Positions 8,722-11,000 of a stretch of DNA of 11,000 nt are shown piece after piece. The number at the start of each line of letters is the position of its first letter. The first letter of the stretch is position 1. The notes beneath the pieces are model-generated. The model searched no databases and was not told the origin of the DNA. It worked only from the letters and a program-made list of their open reading frames with translations. Origin of the DNA: Glandiceps talaboti (lineage: Eukaryota; Hemichordata; Enteropneusta; Spengelidae). Both the position numbers and the translations under genes were made by a program. Location: the NCBI RefSeq assembly GCF_964340395.1, contig NC_135556.1, positions 24,139,223 to 24,150,222 of the forward strand, given 5' to 3'.

Positions 8722-10407
8722 ATGTACAACGATATGTCTCGCAATATTTCCATACGTCACACAGACACTGACAAGTATTTAGTGCCATTTAATGGTTGCT
8801 ATGACACAGTGGATTTAAAGTAGGAATTGTTAATAATAATGTCACCGTGTTTACCTCCATCGTAGAAGAAATGTATCATAGTCGTTGTACAGAGAACTTT
8901 TGTTCAAATGATATATTCACTTAGGTAGTGAAGGACCTGGTGAAATGCAGATTTGATTTAACAACACAAAGACGTACGGAAGTTGAATTTTTCAAAGGTT
9001 TGTAAAATACTTGTTATATCAAATGTAACATATTTCCAATCATGAACATTTGATAAGTTCACTTTGTCGATTTTTCATTCGACCCCAGGGTCATTTGTGA
9101 CAGCAAAATAATATGCATTGCATACATAGATAACAGTTACTGCATTAACGCTTGGAACAGTGGCAGTCGTTTATTCACTTAACATCAGATATCATTTTGT
9201 ATACAATTACTTTGTGTACGATTGCTATCGAATTCATCTAACGTCAGTCTGTAATATAGTATTTTTTTTACTATTTCATATTTAATGTAGTTGAAACCTT
9301 CTACTTGGTGTCTATGGTAACACGTCTATATTTAGAAACGAACCAATCAAGCACACGCTCGTGTATGACAGTCCAATGACTTTTACGACTAGAGTCACAA
9401 GAGTTTGTTTTAACACAATATTTGAATTCCTGTTTGAACGATTTAGTATTCAACGCATATTTGGTTCTTTACTTCCACCGTGAAATCTTTCTCCATCGAT
9501 AGTCAAATATGTGAAAGTGTATGTAGGGATGATAATATGCATGCATCAGTGTTGACTCTACTAGATACAAGTTTATTACAGTATACATACAGGCTTTCAG
9601 ACTTGTTTCAGTATTGGAGAGTGTCCAACATGCTGCATGTAGCATTACAGAGTAGTGAAACCATATGTTATCTATAGGTAGATGATTAAATCGCCGCTTG
9701 GGACCGAATGTTACAAGGCTGAATTACTAAATGGGCTGCCGAGTAGTTTCCCTTTGAAAATGTCTTGCCGTTGGAAGGTGAAAGCCCCCGAACTAAATCA
9801 TGGTGATATGACATATAAAGTTACCCCGCCATGGCATGTTTTTTTCTACCAATGTGATTAATACATGCCATTAGAAGCAAGTCTGCGTATTAAACATGGT
9901 TGTGATTTAAGGGAATTTCGGTACACCTGGGAATTGGATTTCAATATGTAGTACCATTATCTTTAGTGTAACCTTATCAAATTTTCACTTGCTGGGCAGT
10001 AACTTATACGTAACGTAACACGATCACACGATCACATCGAATATGGGTATAGGTCTCCATAAGAAGTGCAATGTCGAAAAAATATTTGGAATGACAAATA
10101 TATGAGATAGTTGGCAGGAATAGGAATACAAGATAATCTCGATTTTACGCTAATATTTCACTAGTTACAATTTTGTTTGAAATATCTGTAGATAGATCAC
10201 GAGATTAAAAGATATTGCGATAAAAGGAAATGTACATGGCTCCGGATTCGGTGGTTGTTATGGTAGCGATTTTTTAGTAGTGAAAAATCTGACTTTAGGG
10301 TTGGAAGCACTGGTGAGTTCATCATTGTATACGCTGGGCAATTCTTATCTATGTATATTTAAACAGTTTTAGAATGAGTTGAGTCAGTTTGTAGCTCTAT
10401 TCACATT
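8722..10407. other. Unique AT-rich non-coding DNA between the two minisatellites
   Basis: I see no supportable gene here. The one frame of note (9480-9677, plus strand, 65 codons) has no recognisable domain. Small items are a 12-bp interrupted palindrome, GACCCCAGGGTC (about 9081-9092), a hairpin ATAGTA-T7-TACTAT at 9256-9274, and a short direct repeat of CACGATCA near 10019-10034. No transposon termini or RNA genes were recognised. Confidence 0.65.
10268..10289. repeat. Short inverted repeat (7-bp arms, 8-base loop)
   Basis: GATTTTT at 10268-10274 pairs with AAAAATC at 10283-10289 around the loop TAGTAGTG. It is a weak AT-rich hairpin with no associated gene. Confidence 0.4.
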
Positions 10408-11000
10408 CCATATGTAACATTACTACATTCGTTTTAAAATTTAATTTACCGTCAAATGTGTCATTACTACATTGTTCTAACATTTACCATCATATGTGAC
10501 GTCATTACTACATTGTTCTAACATTTACCGTCAAATGTGATGTCATTACTGCATTATTCTAACATTTACCGTCAAATGTGACGTCATTACTATATTGTTC
10601 TAACATTTACCATCATATGTGACGTCATTACTGCATTGTTCTAACATTTACCGTCAAATGTGACGTCATTACTGCATTGTTCTAACATTTACCGTCAAAT
10701 GTGACGTCATTACTATATTGTTCTAACATTTACCATCATATGTGACGTCATTACCGCATTGTTCTAACATTTACCGTCAAATGTGACGTCATTACTGCAT
10801 TGTTCTAACATTTACCGTCAAATGTGACATCATTACTACATTGTTTTAACTTTTACCGTCATATGTGACGTTATCACTGCATTGTTCTAACATTTACCGT
10901 CATATGTGATGTCATTACTGCATTATTCTAACATTTACCGTCATATGTGATGTTATTACTATATTGTTCTAACATTTAACGTCAAATATGACGTCATTAC
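10408..11000. repeat. 41-bp minisatellite, at least 14 copies, truncated by the window end
   Basis: CATTAC or a close variant recurs at 10418 and 10462, then exactly every 41 bases: 10503, 10544, 10585, 10626, 10667, 10708, 10749, 10790, 10831, 10872, 10913, 10954 and 10995. The unit reads, in pieces, CATTACTGCATTGTTCTAAC, then ATTTACCGTCAAATGTGACGT. No indel occurs from 10462 onwards; only the first two copies at the left edge are altered (one 44-bp spacing, and one copy missing three bases inside the TGACGTCA word). Stops occur in all frames. The array continues beyond 11000, so its true length is unknown. Confidence 0.98.
10497..10996. promoter_or_regulatory. Cluster of eight CRE-like palindromes TGACGTCA
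   Basis: Perfect TGACGTCA starts at 10497, 10579, 10620, 10661, 10702, 10743, 10784 and 10989, always at the same place in the 41-bp unit. Other copies carry near forms: TGATGTCA, TGACATCA, TGACGTTA and TGATGTTA. TGACGTCA is the established full cAMP-response element bound by CREB/ATF bZIP dimers. The sequence match is certain, but regulatory use is inference, because a repeat that happens to contain the word will show it many times. Confidence 0.45.

Noticed and set aside
9081-9092. GACCCCAGGGTC as a nuclear-receptor-type site
   Set aside because: The half-sites and spacing do not match a standard receptor element well, and there is no gene context to support it.

Overview
The window looks like non-coding nuclear DNA from a eukaryote, most likely an invertebrate animal. 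It is AT-rich throughout. The longest open frames are only about 60-116 codons and lie on both strands. I see no ribosome-binding sites, operon spacing, or recognisable bacterial, viral or transposon protein. The sequence is instead dominated by tandem repeats typical of intergenic or intronic animal DNA. I cannot name the species, and the animal assignment is inference.

Layout. Positions 1-5075 are essentially single-copy DNA with no supportable gene; they hold a weak tRNA/SINE-like relic near 3181-3229 and a few short palindromes. Positions 5076-5192 are a compound microsatellite, (TTG)10 followed by a (GGT)n-type tract with three GAT interruptions. Just beyond it, on the minus strand, 5289-5398 is a speculative exon bounded by AG and GTAATA. 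Positions 5193-7611 are otherwise unique sequence with small inverted repeats.

Positions 7612-8721 are a large minisatellite of about 30 copies of a 37-bp unit. It begins as an irregular monomeric array (36-41 bp spacing). From 7953 it becomes a regular higher-order array in which two unit types, A and B, alternate to give a 74-bp dimer. Positions 8722-10407 are again unique and gene-poor.

Positions 10408-11000 are a second, unrelated-looking minisatellite with an exact 41-bp period, running off the end of the window. It shows a three-unit (123-bp) superstructure, and eight copies carry a perfect TGACGTCA palindrome, the core CRE (CREB/ATF) sequence.

No set of genes working together can be described. 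The notable content is two nearby minisatellites with independent higher-order structure, each repeating a transcription-factor-like core (CAATTA in the first, TGACGTCA in the second), plus a G-quadruplex-capable GGT tract. Whether the arrays are regulatory or just products of replication slippage and unequal exchange cannot be decided from sequence alone.
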